Source: Erysipelothrix tonsillarum DSM 14972
GTDB taxonomy: Bacteria; Bacillota_I; Bacilli_A; Erysipelotrichales; Erysipelotrichaceae
Assembly: GCF_000373785.1 (NCBI RefSeq)
Contig: NZ_KB892380.1
Location: 238,860 to 302,859, forward strand
Direction of reading: 5' to 3'
Length of the DNA: 64,000 nt
In this document: positions 34,224 to 46,178 of the stretch, piece by piece
Numbering within the stretch: position 1 is the first letter of the stretch
Layout: each line of letters starts with the position of its first letter
Made by a program: the position numbers and the translations under genes
Notes under the pieces: generated by a model
What the model saw: the letters and a program-made list of their open reading frames with translations, nothing else
Databases searched by the model: none
Told to the model about the DNA's origin: nothing

Positions 34224-36080
34224 ATGAAAAATCTAAATCAGGTTTTAAAACGTAATCTTGTGATATTTGATTTAAAATCTTCCAATAAAGAAGATGTACT
34301 GTCTGAAATGGCAACTAAACTAGGTGAAGAAGGCATCGTAAGCGATGTTTCCTCGTTTATTAACACTTTGAAAGATCGAGAAGCCATTAGTACAACTGGT
34401 GTTGGTGATGGTATTGCCATTCCTCATGGTCGCAGTGCTGTTGTGTCGGAATCTGTTGTTGTTTTTGGTCGTAGTGAAAAGGGAATTGATTTTGATGCGA
34501 TGGATGGCAATCCTGCATATTTATTCTTTATGATTGCGACACCTGAAAATTCTGGTGACGATCATCTCGCGATTTTATCCAAATTATCAGGTCTTCTCAT
34601 GAATTCAGATGTACAAAAAGGACTGAAAAAAGCCTCAACTTATGAAGCTTTACTGGAAGCATTTGATCTTCAAGAGGCTCGTGAGAATGTAATTGGTGAG
34701 GATGAACCATATATTGTTGCAGTCACTGCATGTGCTACAGGCATTGCTCATACATACATGGCAGCTGAAAAATTACAAGAAACTGCAAAAGATCATCAAA
34801 TTGCAATCAAAGTAGAAACGAATGGATCGTCTGGAGTTGGTAATCGTTTAACACCAGCAGATATTGAACGAGCAGAAGCGGTAATTGTAGCAGCAGATAT
34901 AAACGTTGAGATGGAACGATTTAAGGGTAAGAAATTAATTAAGGTACCTGTTGCTTCAGCTATAAGTCAACCCGAAGTGTTAATTCAAAGAGCGTTAAGT
35001 ACATCAGAAATCTATACATCTGAATCAACCGAATCCTCGCATGTTGAAAATGAAGGAAATAATCTTTATAAACATTTATTGAATGGTGTATCGCATATGC
35101 TTCCATTTGTTGTTGGTGGCGGAATACTTATTGCGATTGCATTTATGTTCGATCAATTGTTGGGAGTTCCAACTGCTGAATTAGCCCAATTAGGTTCATA
35201 TAATGCATTTCCTGCTATTTTGAAAGACATTGGTGGGCAAGCGTTTGGCTTTATGTTACCAGTTCTAGCAGGATATATTGCTTATAGTATTGCAGACCGA
35301 CCGGGTCTTGTAGTTGGTTTTGTTGCTGGTGGTATTGCATCAGCAGGGGGCGCGGGATTCTTAGGCGCATTAATTGGTGGATTCTTAGCAGGTTACGCCA
35401 TGAATGTGATAAAGAAACTTCTGGTAAATTTACCACAAAGTTTGGCCGGGATTAAAACAATTCTCTTGTATCCAGTCCTAGGGGTGCTTGTGACGGGATT
35501 ATTAATGGTTTTGATTAATATACCTATGAAAACTGTGAATGAATCGATGAATGCCTTCTTAAATGGGTTGTCGGGCACAAATGCAGTCCTTCTTGGCGCT
35601 TTACTTGGCGGGATGATGGCGATAGACCTCGGAGGGCCTATCAATAAGGCTGCCTATGTCTTTGGGACTGGGACCTTAGCTGCAACTGCTGCAGGACAAG
35701 GAAGTGCAGTCATGGCGGCTGTTATGGCCGCTGGAATGGTTCCCCCACTAGCAGTCTTTGTGGCAACACTGTTATTTAAACATAAATTCAACCCCGAAGA
35801 ACGCCAAGCGGGTATGACCAATCTGATTCTCGGTGCATCGTTTATTACTGAAGGGGCTATTCCATTTGCTTCCAGTGATCCACTTCGAGTTATTCCAAGT
35901 TTTGTTGTTGGATCAGCTTTAACGGGGGCACTGTCATTAGCCTTTAATATTACAGTAAATGCACCGCATGGTGGACTCTTTGTAATCGTGTTAGTCAGTC
36001 AGCCTTTGTTATATATTTTATTTATCATTATTGGGGCAATTGTCAGTGGGCTTTTAATGGGTATTTTAAAGCGTAATTAG
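34224..36080 (+). CDS. fruA: PTS fructose transporter EIIABC
   Basis: FruA imports and phosphorylates fructose to fructose 1-phosphate. The 618-residue protein carries EIIA (His68 in IAIPHGRS), EIIB (Cys170 in VTACATGIAHTYMA) and EIIC (about residues 285-618, with many hydrophobic segments and LGGPINKAAYVFG). All phosphorylation residues are present, so it looks functional. The domain order A-B-C is the usual one in Bacillota. A terminator follows 25 bases after the stop. Confidence 0.95.
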   Translation: MKNLNQVLKRNLVIFDLKSSNKEDVLSEMATKLGEEGIVSDVSSFINTLKDREAISTTGVGDGIAIPHGRSAVVSESVVVFGRSEKGIDFDAMDGNPAYLFFMIATPENSGDDHLAILSKLSGLLMNSDVQKGLKKASTYEALLEAFDLQEARENVIGEDEPYIVAVTACATGIAHTYMAAEKLQETAKDHQIAIKVETNGSSGVGNRLTPADIERAEAVIVAADINVEMERFKGKKLIKVPVASAISQPEVLIQRALSTSEIYTSESTESSHVENEGNNLYKHLLNGVSHMLPFVVGGGILIAIAFMFDQLLGVPTAELAQLGSYNAFPAILKDIGGQAFGFMLPVLAGYIAYSIADRPGLVVGFVAGGIASAGGAGFLGALIGGFLAGYAMNVIKKLLVNLPQSLAGIKTILLYPVLGVLVTGLLMVLINIPMKTVNESMNAFLNGLSGTNAVLLGALLGGMMAIDLGGPINKAAYVFGTGTLAATAAGQGSAVMAAVMAAGMVPPLAVFVATLLFKHKFNPEERQAGMTNLILGASFITEGAIPFASSDPLRVIPSFVVGSALTGALSLAFNITVNAPHGGLFVIVLVSQPLLYILFIIIGAIVSGLLMGILKRN

Positions 36081-36104
36081 ACGATTTTCACCTTAAACAT
36101 CACG

Positions 36105-36138
36105 AAACCACATTTCGTTTAAATAATGTGGTTTTTTG
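36105..36138 (+). terminator. Terminator after fruA
   Basis: A perfect 10-bp stem (AAACCACATT / AATGTGGTTT) is followed by TTT and G. Confidence 0.85.
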
Positions 36139-36217
36139 TGCGTTATATGCAGCCGAAAATGATGATTTTTATCCGATTTTATAGTATAATAAGAGGGTAT
36201 TAAAAAGGATGGGTGCT

Positions 36218-36419
36218 ATGAAAAAAGAGACTCAATATATCACTTTAGGACAATTTCTAAAAGTGGCTGATTATGTTAATTCCGGTGGCGAAGCGAAACA
36301 TCTTATCCACACGTTTTCAATTCAAGTAAACGGCGAAGAAGAACACCGTCGCGGAAGAAAATTATATCCTGGAGATGTTGTTGTAATTGACGGTAATAAA
36401 CACGAAATCACAACAGAGC

Positions 36420-36430
<11 letters not shown>
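36218..36430 (+). CDS. yaaA: S4-domain protein YaaA (RlbA)
   Basis: The 70-residue protein is a single S4-like RNA-binding domain (ITLGQFLKVADYVNSGGEAK, then RRGRKLYPGDVVVI). It is found between dnaN and recF in most Bacillota and has been linked to ribosome assembly. The ATG at 36218 is chosen over one at 36209 because the AGGATGG site would overlap the earlier start. It overlaps recF by 11 bases. Confidence 0.88.
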
Positions 36431-39424
<2,994 letters not shown>

Positions 39425-39433
39425 GAGGACAAT

Positions 39434-41950
39434 ATGGAAGATAATACACAAAGTTTTGATAAAATTAAACAACGTAATATTTCTGAAGAAATGAAAAAAT
39501 CGTTCGTATCCTATGCCATGTCAGTTATTGTTTCACGTGCATTACCAGATGTTCGAGATGGTTTAAAACCTGTACATAGACGTATTTTATATGCTATGAA
39601 TGATTTGGGTATGACTAGTGACAAGCCCTATAAAAAATCAGCGCGTATCGTTGGTGAAGTAATTGGTAAGTATCACCCTCATGGTGATACTGCCGTTTAT
39701 GATTCTATGGTACGTATGGCTCAAGAATTTTCATACCGTTACATGTTGATTGATGGTCACGGAAACTTCGGGTCAATCGATGGTGACGGTGCTGCTGCGA
39801 TGCGTTATACGGAAGCCAGAATGTCTAAAATTTCAATGGAACTCATCCGTGATATCAATAAAAACACAGTGGATTTCATTGATAACTATGATGGTGAAGA
39901 ACGTGAACCAACAGTATTACCTTCGCGTTTCCCTAATGTTCTTGTAAATGGGGGAACCGGTATTGCGGTAGGGATGGCAACAAACATTCCACCACATAAC
40001 CTTGGTGAAGTGATTGATGCGACGATTGCGCTTATTAATAATCCGGATATCACAATAAAAGAGCTTATGGAAGAATACATCTATGGACCAGACTTTCCAA
40101 CGGGTGCACTCTTATTAGGTCGCAGCGGCATTAAATCTGCCTTTGAAACGGGTCGTGGATCCGTAGTGATGCGAGCAAAAGTCGCAATTGAAGAAATGAA
40201 AAATGGGAAGACACGTTTAGTTGTCACAGAAATTCCATATCAAGTAAATAAAGCTACTCTTGTAGAGAAAATCGCAACATTAGTTCGTGATAAAGAAATT
40301 GATGGTATTACCGACTTGCGGGACGAATCAAATCGTGAAGGAATTCGTATTGTTATCGAATTACGTCGTGAAGTCCAAGCAGAAGTTGTTCTTAATCAAT
40401 TGTATCGACTAACAGCATTGCAATCTTCATTTGGTGTTAATATGTTGGCGCTTGTAAATGGACGCCCAGAATTATTAAATCTATTACAAGTTTTAAGTCA
40501 TTATCGCGATCACCAAATTGAAATCGTAACACGAAGAACTCAATTTGAACTTAAAAAAGCAGAAGATCGCGCTCATATCTTACAAGGCTTAATGATTGCA
40601 CTTGATCATATTGATGAAGTGATTTCGATTATTCGTTCTTCAAAAGATGATCCTGAAGCAATTTCTCGATTAAACGAAGCATTCGAATTATCTGATATTC
40701 AAGCTAAAGCTGTATTAGACATGCAATTGCGTCGTCTAACAGGCTTACAACGAGACAAAGTTGAAAGTGAATTTAATGAATTAACACTTCTAATCGTCGA
40801 TTTAAAAGATATTCTTGCAAACCATGAACGTCTCTTAACCATTATTAAAGATGAGTTAATTGAAATTAGAGAGAAGTTCGGCGATGATCGTCGTTCAGAA
40901 ATCGTTGAAGCAGACATCGATATGCTTGATGAGGATTTAATTCCTGTTGAAGATATTGTTGTAACAATGACTATGAACGGATATATTAAACGTACAACGG
41001 TTGATTCCTTTAATACACAAAACCGTGGAGGTAAAGGTGTTCGAGGCATCAGCACTTATGATGAAGACACTGTTGATCAATTTATCGCTATGTCGACACA
41101 TGATTACTTGTTACTCTTTACAAATCTAGGGAAAGTATATCGAATCCGTGGATTTAATGTTCCATCTTCGAGTCGAACATCAAAAGGGATTCCTGTAGTT
41201 AACTTATTGAACCTTGCAGAAGATGAAACAGTTAAAACACTCGTTAAAGTTGCTAAGGATGATGAATCAAAATTTGCGTTCTTTGTAACAAAACAAGGTA
41301 TTGTTAAACGAGTAGAAGTGCAAGAATTCGAATCAATCCGTCAGAACGGTAAAATCGCAATCACTTTACGTGAAGATGATGAACTTGTTGGTGTACGAAT
41401 GACCAATGGTGATAACGAAATTATTATCGGAGGAAGTAACGGTAAAGCTGTTCGCTTTGATGAAAATGAAGTTCGTGCCATGGGACGTACAGCATCAGGA
41501 GTAATTGGATTTAATGTGGATGAAGGTGAAGTAGTTGGTATCGCTACTGACAGAGAAGGTCAATATATCCTAGCTGTAACTGAAAAAGGATACGGTAAAC
41601 GTACTGATATTGAAGAATATCGTCGTACAAAACGTGGTGCTAAAGGTGTTAAAACCGTTAATATAACAGAGAAAAACGGTAATTTAGTTGCACTTCGCGC
41701 GGTAAATGGCGATGAAGAAGCATTAATCATTTCAAATGAAGGAACGGTTATCCGTACAGAAATCAGTAATATCGGTATCTATGGACGTTCAACAATAGGT
41801 GTTCGTCTAATCAATGTTGGTGAATCCGATTCTGTATCTCAAGTTGCAATTCTTCAACCACCTGTTGAAGAAGAACCCGAAGACATTGAGAACGACACAG
41901 AAACTAATAAAGAAACAATTAATGAAAAAGAAGTTGAAATAACAGAATAA
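39434..41950 (+). CDS. gyrA: DNA gyrase subunit A
   Basis: GyrA cuts and rejoins DNA. The 838-residue protein has the catalytic Tyr near residue 122 ([10 protein letters not shown]), the quinolone-determining region around [20 protein letters not shown], and the GyrA box (QNRGGKGV, near residue 533) required for DNA wrapping, so it is gyrase rather than topoisomerase IV. The position corresponding to E. coli Ser83 is Thr or Ala-type in this stretch (GDTAVYDS). The C-terminal tail is acidic. A terminator follows. Confidence 0.97.
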   Translation: MEDNTQSFDKIKQRNISEEMKKSFVSYAMSVIVSRALPDVRDGLKPVHRRILYAMNDLGMTSDKPYKKSARIVGEVIGKYHPHGDTAVYDSMVRMAQEFSYRYMLIDGHGNFGSIDGDGAAAMRYTEARMSKISMELIRDINKNTVDFIDNYDGEEREPTVLPSRFPNVLVNGGTGIAVGMATNIPPHNLGEVIDATIALINNPDITIKELMEEYIYGPDFPTGALLLGRSGIKSAFETGRGSVVMRAKVAIEEMKNGKTRLVVTEIPYQVNKATLVEKIATLVRDKEIDGITDLRDESNREGIRIVIELRREVQAEVVLNQLYRLTALQSSFGVNMLALVNGRPELLNLLQVLSHYRDHQIEIVTRRTQFELKKAEDRAHILQGLMIALDHIDEVISIIRSSKDDPEAISRLNEAFELSDIQAKAVLDMQLRRLTGLQRDKVESEFNELTLLIVDLKDILANHERLLTIIKDELIEIREKFGDDRRSEIVEADIDMLDEDLIPVEDIVVTMTMNGYIKRTTVDSFNTQNRGGKGVRGISTYDEDTVDQFIAMSTHDYLLLFTNLGKVYRIRGFNVPSSSRTSKGIPVVNLLNLAEDETVKTLVKVAKDDESKFAFFVTKQGIVKRVEVQEFESIRQNGKIAITLREDDELVGVRMTNGDNEIIIGGSNGKAVRFDENEVRAMGRTASGVIGFNVDEGEVVGIATDREGQYILAVTEKGYGKRTDIEEYRRTKRGAKGVKTVNITEKNGNLVALRAVNGDEEALIISNEGTVIRTEISNIGIYGRSTIGVRLINVGESDSVSQVAILQPPVEEEPEDIENDTETNKETINEKEVEITE

Positions 41951-41960
41951 AATAATATAA

Positions 41961-41993
41961 AAGAGCAGGGATCAAATCCTTGCTCTTTTTTTA
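41961..41993 (+). terminator. Terminator of the yaaA-recF-gyrB-gyrA operon
   Basis: A 12-bp stem with one G-U pair (AAGAGCAGGGAT / ATCCTTGCTCTT) and a 3-base loop is followed by a T run. Confidence 0.85.
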
Positions 41994-42003
41994 GCGATTA
42001 TAT

Positions 42004-42032
42004 TTGACTTAAAATACCTTTATCGCTATAAT
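42004..42032 (+). promoter_or_regulatory. Promoter of the serS T-box leader
   Basis: TTGACT and a perfect TATAAT are separated by 17 bases, placing the transcription start near 42039. Confidence 0.8.
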
Positions 42033-42038
42033 TTACTT

Positions 42039-42238
42039 AACTCGTTGAGAGGGATTAATATAATAGTTTTATTTAAGAGAGATGATGGTAGGTGTAAATC
42101 ATTATAAAACATTATAGTTCCACCCTGGAGAGATTAATTTCGGAAGACAACCGTTATCTGTTAAAGGTATGTTCCACGTGGAACATATGAAGAAGGGTGG
42201 CACCACGTTCATACGTCCCTTAAGAGGTGTTTTTTTTA
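42039..42238 (+). ncRNA. T-box riboswitch leader of serS (serine)
   Basis: The leader has the conserved T-box AGGGTGGCACCACG at 42194-42207. An antiterminator forms from AAGGG/CCCTT and CG/CG with the T-box bulge inside. A competing CACC/GGTG hairpin followed by T8 (42201-42238) is the terminator. Stem I features (GATGATGGTAGGTG, then the complementary side) lie in the first half. The bases TCC at 42119-42121, followed by ACCCTGGAG, are the likely specifier, a serine codon. Uncharged tRNA-Ser would stabilise the antiterminator and turn on serS. The helix just before the T-box is formed by the parS palindrome. Confidence 0.92.
42168..42187. promoter_or_regulatory. parS: parS centromere site inside the T-box leader
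   Basis: The 16-mer TGTTCCACGTGGAACA at 42170-42185 is a perfect palindromic match to the parS consensus TGTTNCACGTGNAACA; the symmetry extends to 20 bases. A soj-parB pair is present 40 kb to the left. The site lies in transcribed leader sequence, at the place of the T-box stem III. Confidence 0.9.
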
Positions 42239-42257
42239 TTTTCAAAAGGAGAAAAGC

Positions 42258-43544
42258 ATGTTAGATATTAATCTATTTAGAACCAATCCTGAACTCATCA
42301 AGGAAAACCTTAAGAAGAAATTCCAAGAAGATAAAATGGAGATGGTTGATGAAATTATAGCGTTAGATATTGAGTATCGTGCGATTAAAACGCGTGCAGA
42401 CGAACTTAGAGGGCAAAGAAACGCACTAAGTAAGCAAATCGGCCAACTCATGGGTCAAAAGAAAATCGATGAAGCAAACGCAATTAAAGAACAAGTACAA
42501 GCGTTTGCGATAGAACTCAAAGATATCGAAGAACGCGAAGAACCATTGTTTGATAAAATTAAATCCTTAATGATGAATATCCCTAATATTATTGCAGACG
42601 ATGTTCCGATAGGTAAAGATGATAGCGAAAATGTAGAACGTTATACTGTTGGAGCGGTTACTGAAAAAGGATTTGACATCCCTTACCACACTGATATTAT
42701 GGAATCATTCGGCGGAATTGACTTGGATGCAGCACGTAAAGTAGCTGGTGCAGGTTTTTATTACTTACAAAAAGACATTGCACGCTTGCATTCTGCAGTT
42801 ACAACCTACGCACGAGATTTTATGATTGATCGTGGTTATGATTATGTTATTCCTCCATTTATGATTCATCGTGATGTTGTAAGTGGGGTAATGAGCTTTG
42901 AAGAAATGGAAAATATGATGTATAAAATCGAAGGAGAAGACTTATACTTGATTGGTACAAGTGAACACTCCATGATTGGTAAATATATCGATACAATCAT
43001 CGATGGAAACACACTTCCTCACAAACTTACAAGTTACTCTCCATGTTTCCGTAAAGAAGTTGGAGCACATGGGATTGAAGAGCGTGGTGTATATCGTATT
43101 CATCAATTCGAAAAGCAAGAAATGGTAGTTGTTTGTCATCCTGACGACAGCGCGGCATTGTTTGAAGAACTATATCATAATTCAGTAGACTACTTCAGAA
43201 CTCTAGATATTCCAGTTCGTGTCTTAGAATGCTGCTCTGGGGATCTTGCAGATCTTAAAAACAAAAGTGTTGATGTCGAGGCGTGGAGTCCACGTCAAAA
43301 GAAATACTTCGAAGTAGGAAGTTGTTCAAACCTTACTGATGCACAAGCAAGAAGACTTAAAATAAGAATTGATACACCCGAAGGACGTGTCTATGCACAT
43401 ACGTTAAATAATACAGTCGTAGCACCACCACGTATGCTTATCGCATTCTTAGAAAATAATCTTCAAGAAGATGGAAGTGTTCTAATACCAGAAGCACTTC
43501 AACCTTACATGGGATTCAAAAAGAAAATAGAGCCTAATAAATAG
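42258..43544 (+). CDS. serS: Seryl-tRNA synthetase
   Basis: SerS charges tRNA-Ser. The 428-residue class II synthetase has the N-terminal coiled-coil arm (residues 25-100) that grips the long variable arm of tRNA-Ser, motif 2 around SYSPCFRKEVGAHG near residue 258, and motif 3 near residue 375 (LNNTVVAPPRMLIAFLENN). An AAAGGAG site precedes the ATG. Expression is controlled by the T-box leader upstream. Confidence 0.97.
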   Translation: MLDINLFRTNPELIKENLKKKFQEDKMEMVDEIIALDIEYRAIKTRADELRGQRNALSKQIGQLMGQKKIDEANAIKEQVQAFAIELKDIEEREEPLFDKIKSLMMNIPNIIADDVPIGKDDSENVERYTVGAVTEKGFDIPYHTDIMESFGGIDLDAARKVAGAGFYYLQKDIARLHSAVTTYARDFMIDRGYDYVIPPFMIHRDVVSGVMSFEEMENMMYKIEGEDLYLIGTSEHSMIGKYIDTIIDGNTLPHKLTSYSPCFRKEVGAHGIEERGVYRIHQFEKQEMVVVCHPDDSAALFEELYHNSVDYFRTLDIPVRVLECCSGDLADLKNKSVDVEAWSPRQKKYFEVGSCSNLTDAQARRLKIRIDTPEGRVYAHTLNNTVVAPPRMLIAFLENNLQEDGSVLIPEALQPYMGFKKKIEPNK

Positions 43545-43560
43545 GCTCTATTTTTTTATT
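43525..43560. terminator. Bidirectional terminator between serS and the Cof phosphatase gene
   Basis: A perfect 11-bp stem (AATAGAGCCTA / TAGGCTCTATT) is flanked by A and T runs and overlaps the ends of both converging genes. Confidence 0.85.
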
Positions 43561-44336
43561 AATTTTTGAATTTGGTTCATAACACTATTTTCATTATTAG
43601 ACCCAATTACTTCGTCAGCAATTTGTTTAACATCATCATGAGCATTTGATACCGCATATGATCGTCCAGCAAGTTCAAGCATTTGAATATCATTGTGGTA
43701 GTCACCAAAGGTTACAATGTCCTCAGGGGCGATATGAAGCGCTTCTAAGAGGTGTTTGAGCCCGTTACCTTTATTGACACCACGATGCATTACATCAATC
43801 CATACAGCGCCTGCGGTAACTGCATTATACTTCTCTTTTAAAGGGCCTTTTACATAGTGATTATAGTTATCTACGGTGTGTTGTAGACTGCATGCAGTTA
43901 TTTTAACAATATCAACATCCAAAGCAGTCAGGTCATCGACAATAGAAAAACCAGGATAATACTCCTCGAGATATCCTTCATGAATTGGATCACCGAGTTC
44001 AACATATGCACAATCAATACCTGAAGCAATGATCGATGTTTCTTTACACTTTCTAAAAGTGTGGGTAACTGTAGCGATATCTTCTTCTGAAAAAACGGAG
44101 TGATAAAGAATTGTTCCATTATGTTCAACAATTGCGCCATTATCAGAAACAAAGGAAAGGTTATCTAAGTAATCTTTAGCCTTTTGTTTAATGCTAAACA
44201 AGGTTCTTCCACTTGCGAGAACCATATGAATATCATTGCGTTTAAGATCCCTTAGAACTTCGTCAAAGTTATGAGGGAGTTTAGAATCATCATCTAATAA
44301 AGTGTGATCCATGTCTGTTGCCACTAATTTAATCAT
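43548..44336 (-). CDS. HAD-superfamily Cof-type phosphatase
   Basis: The 262-residue protein has HAD motif I as DMDHTLLDDD (residues 8-17; the usual Gly is His), motif II LASGRT near residue 40, a large C2-type cap, and motif IV GDYHNDIQML near residue 210. Members dephosphorylate sugar phosphates, pyridoxal phosphate or flavin mononucleotide; the substrate is not clear. It is a leftward gene in a rightward arm. Confidence 0.88.
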   Translation of the reverse strand: MIKLVATDMDHTLLDDDSKLPHNFDEVLRDLKRNDIHMVLASGRTLFSIKQKAKDYLDNLSFVSDNGAIVEHNGTILYHSVFSEEDIATVTHTFRKCKETSIIASGIDCAYVELGDPIHEGYLEEYYPGFSIVDDLTALDVDIVKITACSLQHTVDNYNHYVKGPLKEKYNAVTAGAVWIDVMHRGVNKGNGLKHLLEALHIAPEDIVTFGDYHNDIQMLELAGRSYAVSNAHDDVKQIADEVIGSNNENSVMNQIQKLIKK

Positions 44337-44365
44337 AATAAACCTCCACTGAAATTATACCATAA

Positions 44366-44381
44366 TGTTTCACGTGGAACA
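44366..44381. promoter_or_regulatory. parS: parS centromere site between the Cof gene and SRP RNA
   Basis: TGTTTCACGTGGAACA matches the parS consensus at every fixed position. It is intergenic, 2.2 kb from the first site and 14.7 kb to the right of dnaA. Confidence 0.88.
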
Positions 44382-44403
44382 TTTAAAATAGTCGTTTAAG
44401 TGG

Positions 44404-44431
44404 TTGCAATTTAGGACAGTTTTGATATAAT
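44404..44431 (+). promoter_or_regulatory. Promoter of the SRP RNA gene
   Basis: TTGCAA and a perfect TATAAT are separated by 16 bases. The predicted start is about 44438, exactly where the SRP RNA stem begins. Confidence 0.75.
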
Positions 44432-44437
44432 AACTAT

Positions 44438-44521
44438 GCTACAACAACATAATCTAATTAACCAGGTCAGGGCAGGAATGCAGCAGCCTTACATTAGCTC
44501 TTATGTGTGTTGTGGCTCTTT
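44438..44521 (+). ncRNA. ffs: Signal recognition particle RNA (small 4.5S type)
   Basis: The apical domain IV is complete: GTCAGG, then a GCA-GGAA-TGC hairpin, then AGCAGCC (44466-44488), the binding site of Ffh. The two ends pair over a long helix (GCTACAACA at 44438 with TGTTGTGGC ending at 44516, plus ACATAA/TTATGT and CTAAT/ATTAG). TCTTTTTG then ends the RNA. The total of about 80 bases means it lacks the Alu domain found in Bacillus scRNA. It lies just before tadA, close to dnaX, as in relatives. Confidence 0.95.
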
Positions 44522-44535
44522 TTGTATATAAGGGG

Positions 44536-45444
44536 GTGTTTGCAATAGAACATCATCAATTTATGGAAGAAGCGTATCAAGAAGCGCTCGTTGCATACAA
44601 ACTTAATGAAGTCCCTGTTGGTGCCGTTGTTGTAATGGATGGCAAAATAATTGGTAGGGGACATAATGTTCGTGAAACGCAACATCAACCATCTGGTCAT
44701 GCAGAAATCGTTGCGATGGACCAAGCGGGTAAATATCTTGGAACCTGGAATTTGGAGGGTTGTACCTTATATGTCACGCTCGAACCGTGTGCGATGTGTG
44801 GTGGAGCTATCATGCAATCGAGAGTAAGTACAATTGTTTATGGTTCAAGCGAACCGAAAAGCGGATGTTTTGGCTCGATTATTGATTTCACTCAAATTAA
44901 TGGTTATCAACACTATCCAAATGTGATTCGTGGTGTTGAGGAAGAAAAAACAAGAAAACTAATGCTCGATTTTTTTAAACAACAGCGAAATAATAAAATA
45001 AAAATAAAAAAAATAGATGAAACGCTTTTTGAAGATTATCTTGAAGTGCGCAAAAAGGTATTCGTCGATGAACAAGGGATTGATCCTCAAGAAGAATACG
45101 ACGTTTATGATGTGTTGGACAATCCTACTGTGCATCATATTGCAGCGATACAATATGGCTCCGTCGTTGGAACAATGCGTTTATATTGCTATGATAAGAA
45201 AATGAAGCTAGGGCGACTTGCGGTCTTAGTTTCACACCGAAATCAAAAAATCGCATCACGTTTAATTCGCTATGCGGTCATTCAAGCTGAAAACAATGGC
45301 TATAATAGTATTGAATTGAATGCACAACATCAAGCAATAGCATTATATCTTAAACATGGATTTGAGATTGTTGGGAGTCCTTTTGAGGAAGCGGGAATTC
45401 AACATTACAAAATGATTAAACAAATAAAAAAGCCAATACTTTAG
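44536..45444 (+). CDS. tadA: tRNA adenosine(34) deaminase TadA fused to a GNAT acetyltransferase
   Basis: Residues 1-150 are TadA, which converts A34 to inosine in tRNA-Arg(ACG). The zinc and catalytic residues are present: HAE at 55-57 and PCAMC with Cys85 and Cys88. Residues 160-302 form a separate domain of the GNAT acetyltransferase type (VRKKVFVDEQGI near 171; LGRLAVLVSHRNQKIASRLI, the acetyl-CoA loop; ALYLKHGFEIVG). The joint is a lysine/isoleucine-rich linker with no stop or restart. The start is uncertain: GTG at 44536 follows TATAAGGG, whereas the first ATG (44563) would trim 9 residues. The gene begins about 15 bases after the SRP RNA. Confidence 0.88.
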   Translation: MFAIEHHQFMEEAYQEALVAYKLNEVPVGAVVVMDGKIIGRGHNVRETQHQPSGHAEIVAMDQAGKYLGTWNLEGCTLYVTLEPCAMCGGAIMQSRVSTIVYGSSEPKSGCFGSIIDFTQINGYQHYPNVIRGVEEEKTRKLMLDFFKQQRNNKIKIKKIDETLFEDYLEVRKKVFVDEQGIDPQEEYDVYDVLDNPTVHHIAAIQYGSVVGTMRLYCYDKKMKLGRLAVLVSHRNQKIASRLIRYAVIQAENNGYNSIELNAQHQAIALYLKHGFEIVGSPFEEAGIQHYKMIKQIKKPIL

Positions 45445-45463
45445 TTGTATCGGCTTTTTTATT
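45424..45463. terminator. Bidirectional terminator between tadA and the sortase gene
   Basis: The stem AAAAAAGCC-A-ATAC / GTAT-C-GGCTTTTTT has one mismatch and T runs in both directions, between converging genes. Confidence 0.75.
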
Positions 45464-45466
45464 TGT

Positions 45467-46090
45467 TTAATTAGTTGGTTCCGAACTCTCAAGTTCAGCT
45501 TTAATAATTGTTCGATTTACACTGTAATCATTCGCTTCGGTACACGTTACGAGGGTGAGTGTAGCACCTTTAGATTCATCATCGTTGAGAACGGATGTAT
45601 CGGTATAGGGAACTTCGAAATTATCATATACTTTATAGATATAGGTTGTGTTATCTTCTTTACGATGAAGTTTGATCGTATCTCCTTTTTCGATTTTTTC
45701 GAAATCACGGAAGACACAACTCGCACATCGACCATTATGACCGGCAATAGAGAAATTACCTTCCCCAGGTGGGTCAATAGAACGGTTCCAAGCAACTACG
45801 TATCGATTTAAATAACTCCAATCATCAGACTTTACAATTAAGTGATTAATATCGAGTTTTTCGATTTCAATCGAACCCCATTTAGCAGTTTCTTGCTTTG
45901 AGGGGCCATCTGAGTCATCTTGAGGAAGTGGCGCATTGAGAAAATCTTGTAATTCACGTTTGAGTGCTTCACGTTCAAGATATGAAGAACCGACATCGTA
46001 CACGATAATCCCAAGTCCAGCAATAATCATTAAAATACCTAAAAAACCAAATAAATTAAATTTTTTCTTTTTCTTAGTATTGTTTTCCAT
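45467..46090 (-). CDS. Sortase family transpeptidase
   Basis: Sortases cleave LPxTG-type signals and join surface proteins to the cell wall. The 207-residue protein has a basic start, one membrane anchor (about residues 12-32), and the catalytic triad: His in SIAGHNG near residue 116, Cys in TLVTC near residue 181, and Arg in SVNRTI near residue 192. The pattern is closest to class D or related small sortases. The ATG at 46090 is chosen because AAGGTGG is 6 bases upstream. A possible client, the LPNTG protein, is at 3.8-6.2 kb. An extra Cys pair (CASC) follows the catalytic His. Confidence 0.88.
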   Translation of the reverse strand: MENNTKKKKKFNLFGFLGILMIIAGLGIIVYDVGSSYLEREALKRELQDFLNAPLPQDDSDGPSKQETAKWGSIEIEKLDINHLIVKSDDWSYLNRYVVAWNRSIDPPGEGNFSIAGHNGRCASCVFRDFEKIEKGDTIKLHRKEDNTTYIYKVYDNFEVPYTDTSVLNDDESKGATLTLVTCTEANDYSVNRTIIKAELESSEPTN

Positions 46091-46178
46091 AATCATCCAC
46101 CTTAACTACATTATATAGATTGTAAAACAGAATATCAATATAATGCCCTCCATGATATAATGATATAAAGGTGATAAT

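Noticed and set aside
39529-39544. parS-like sequence TGTTTCACGTGCATTA in gyrA
   Set aside because: Only the left half matches; the right half has three mismatches and the codons encode a conserved GyrA stretch.
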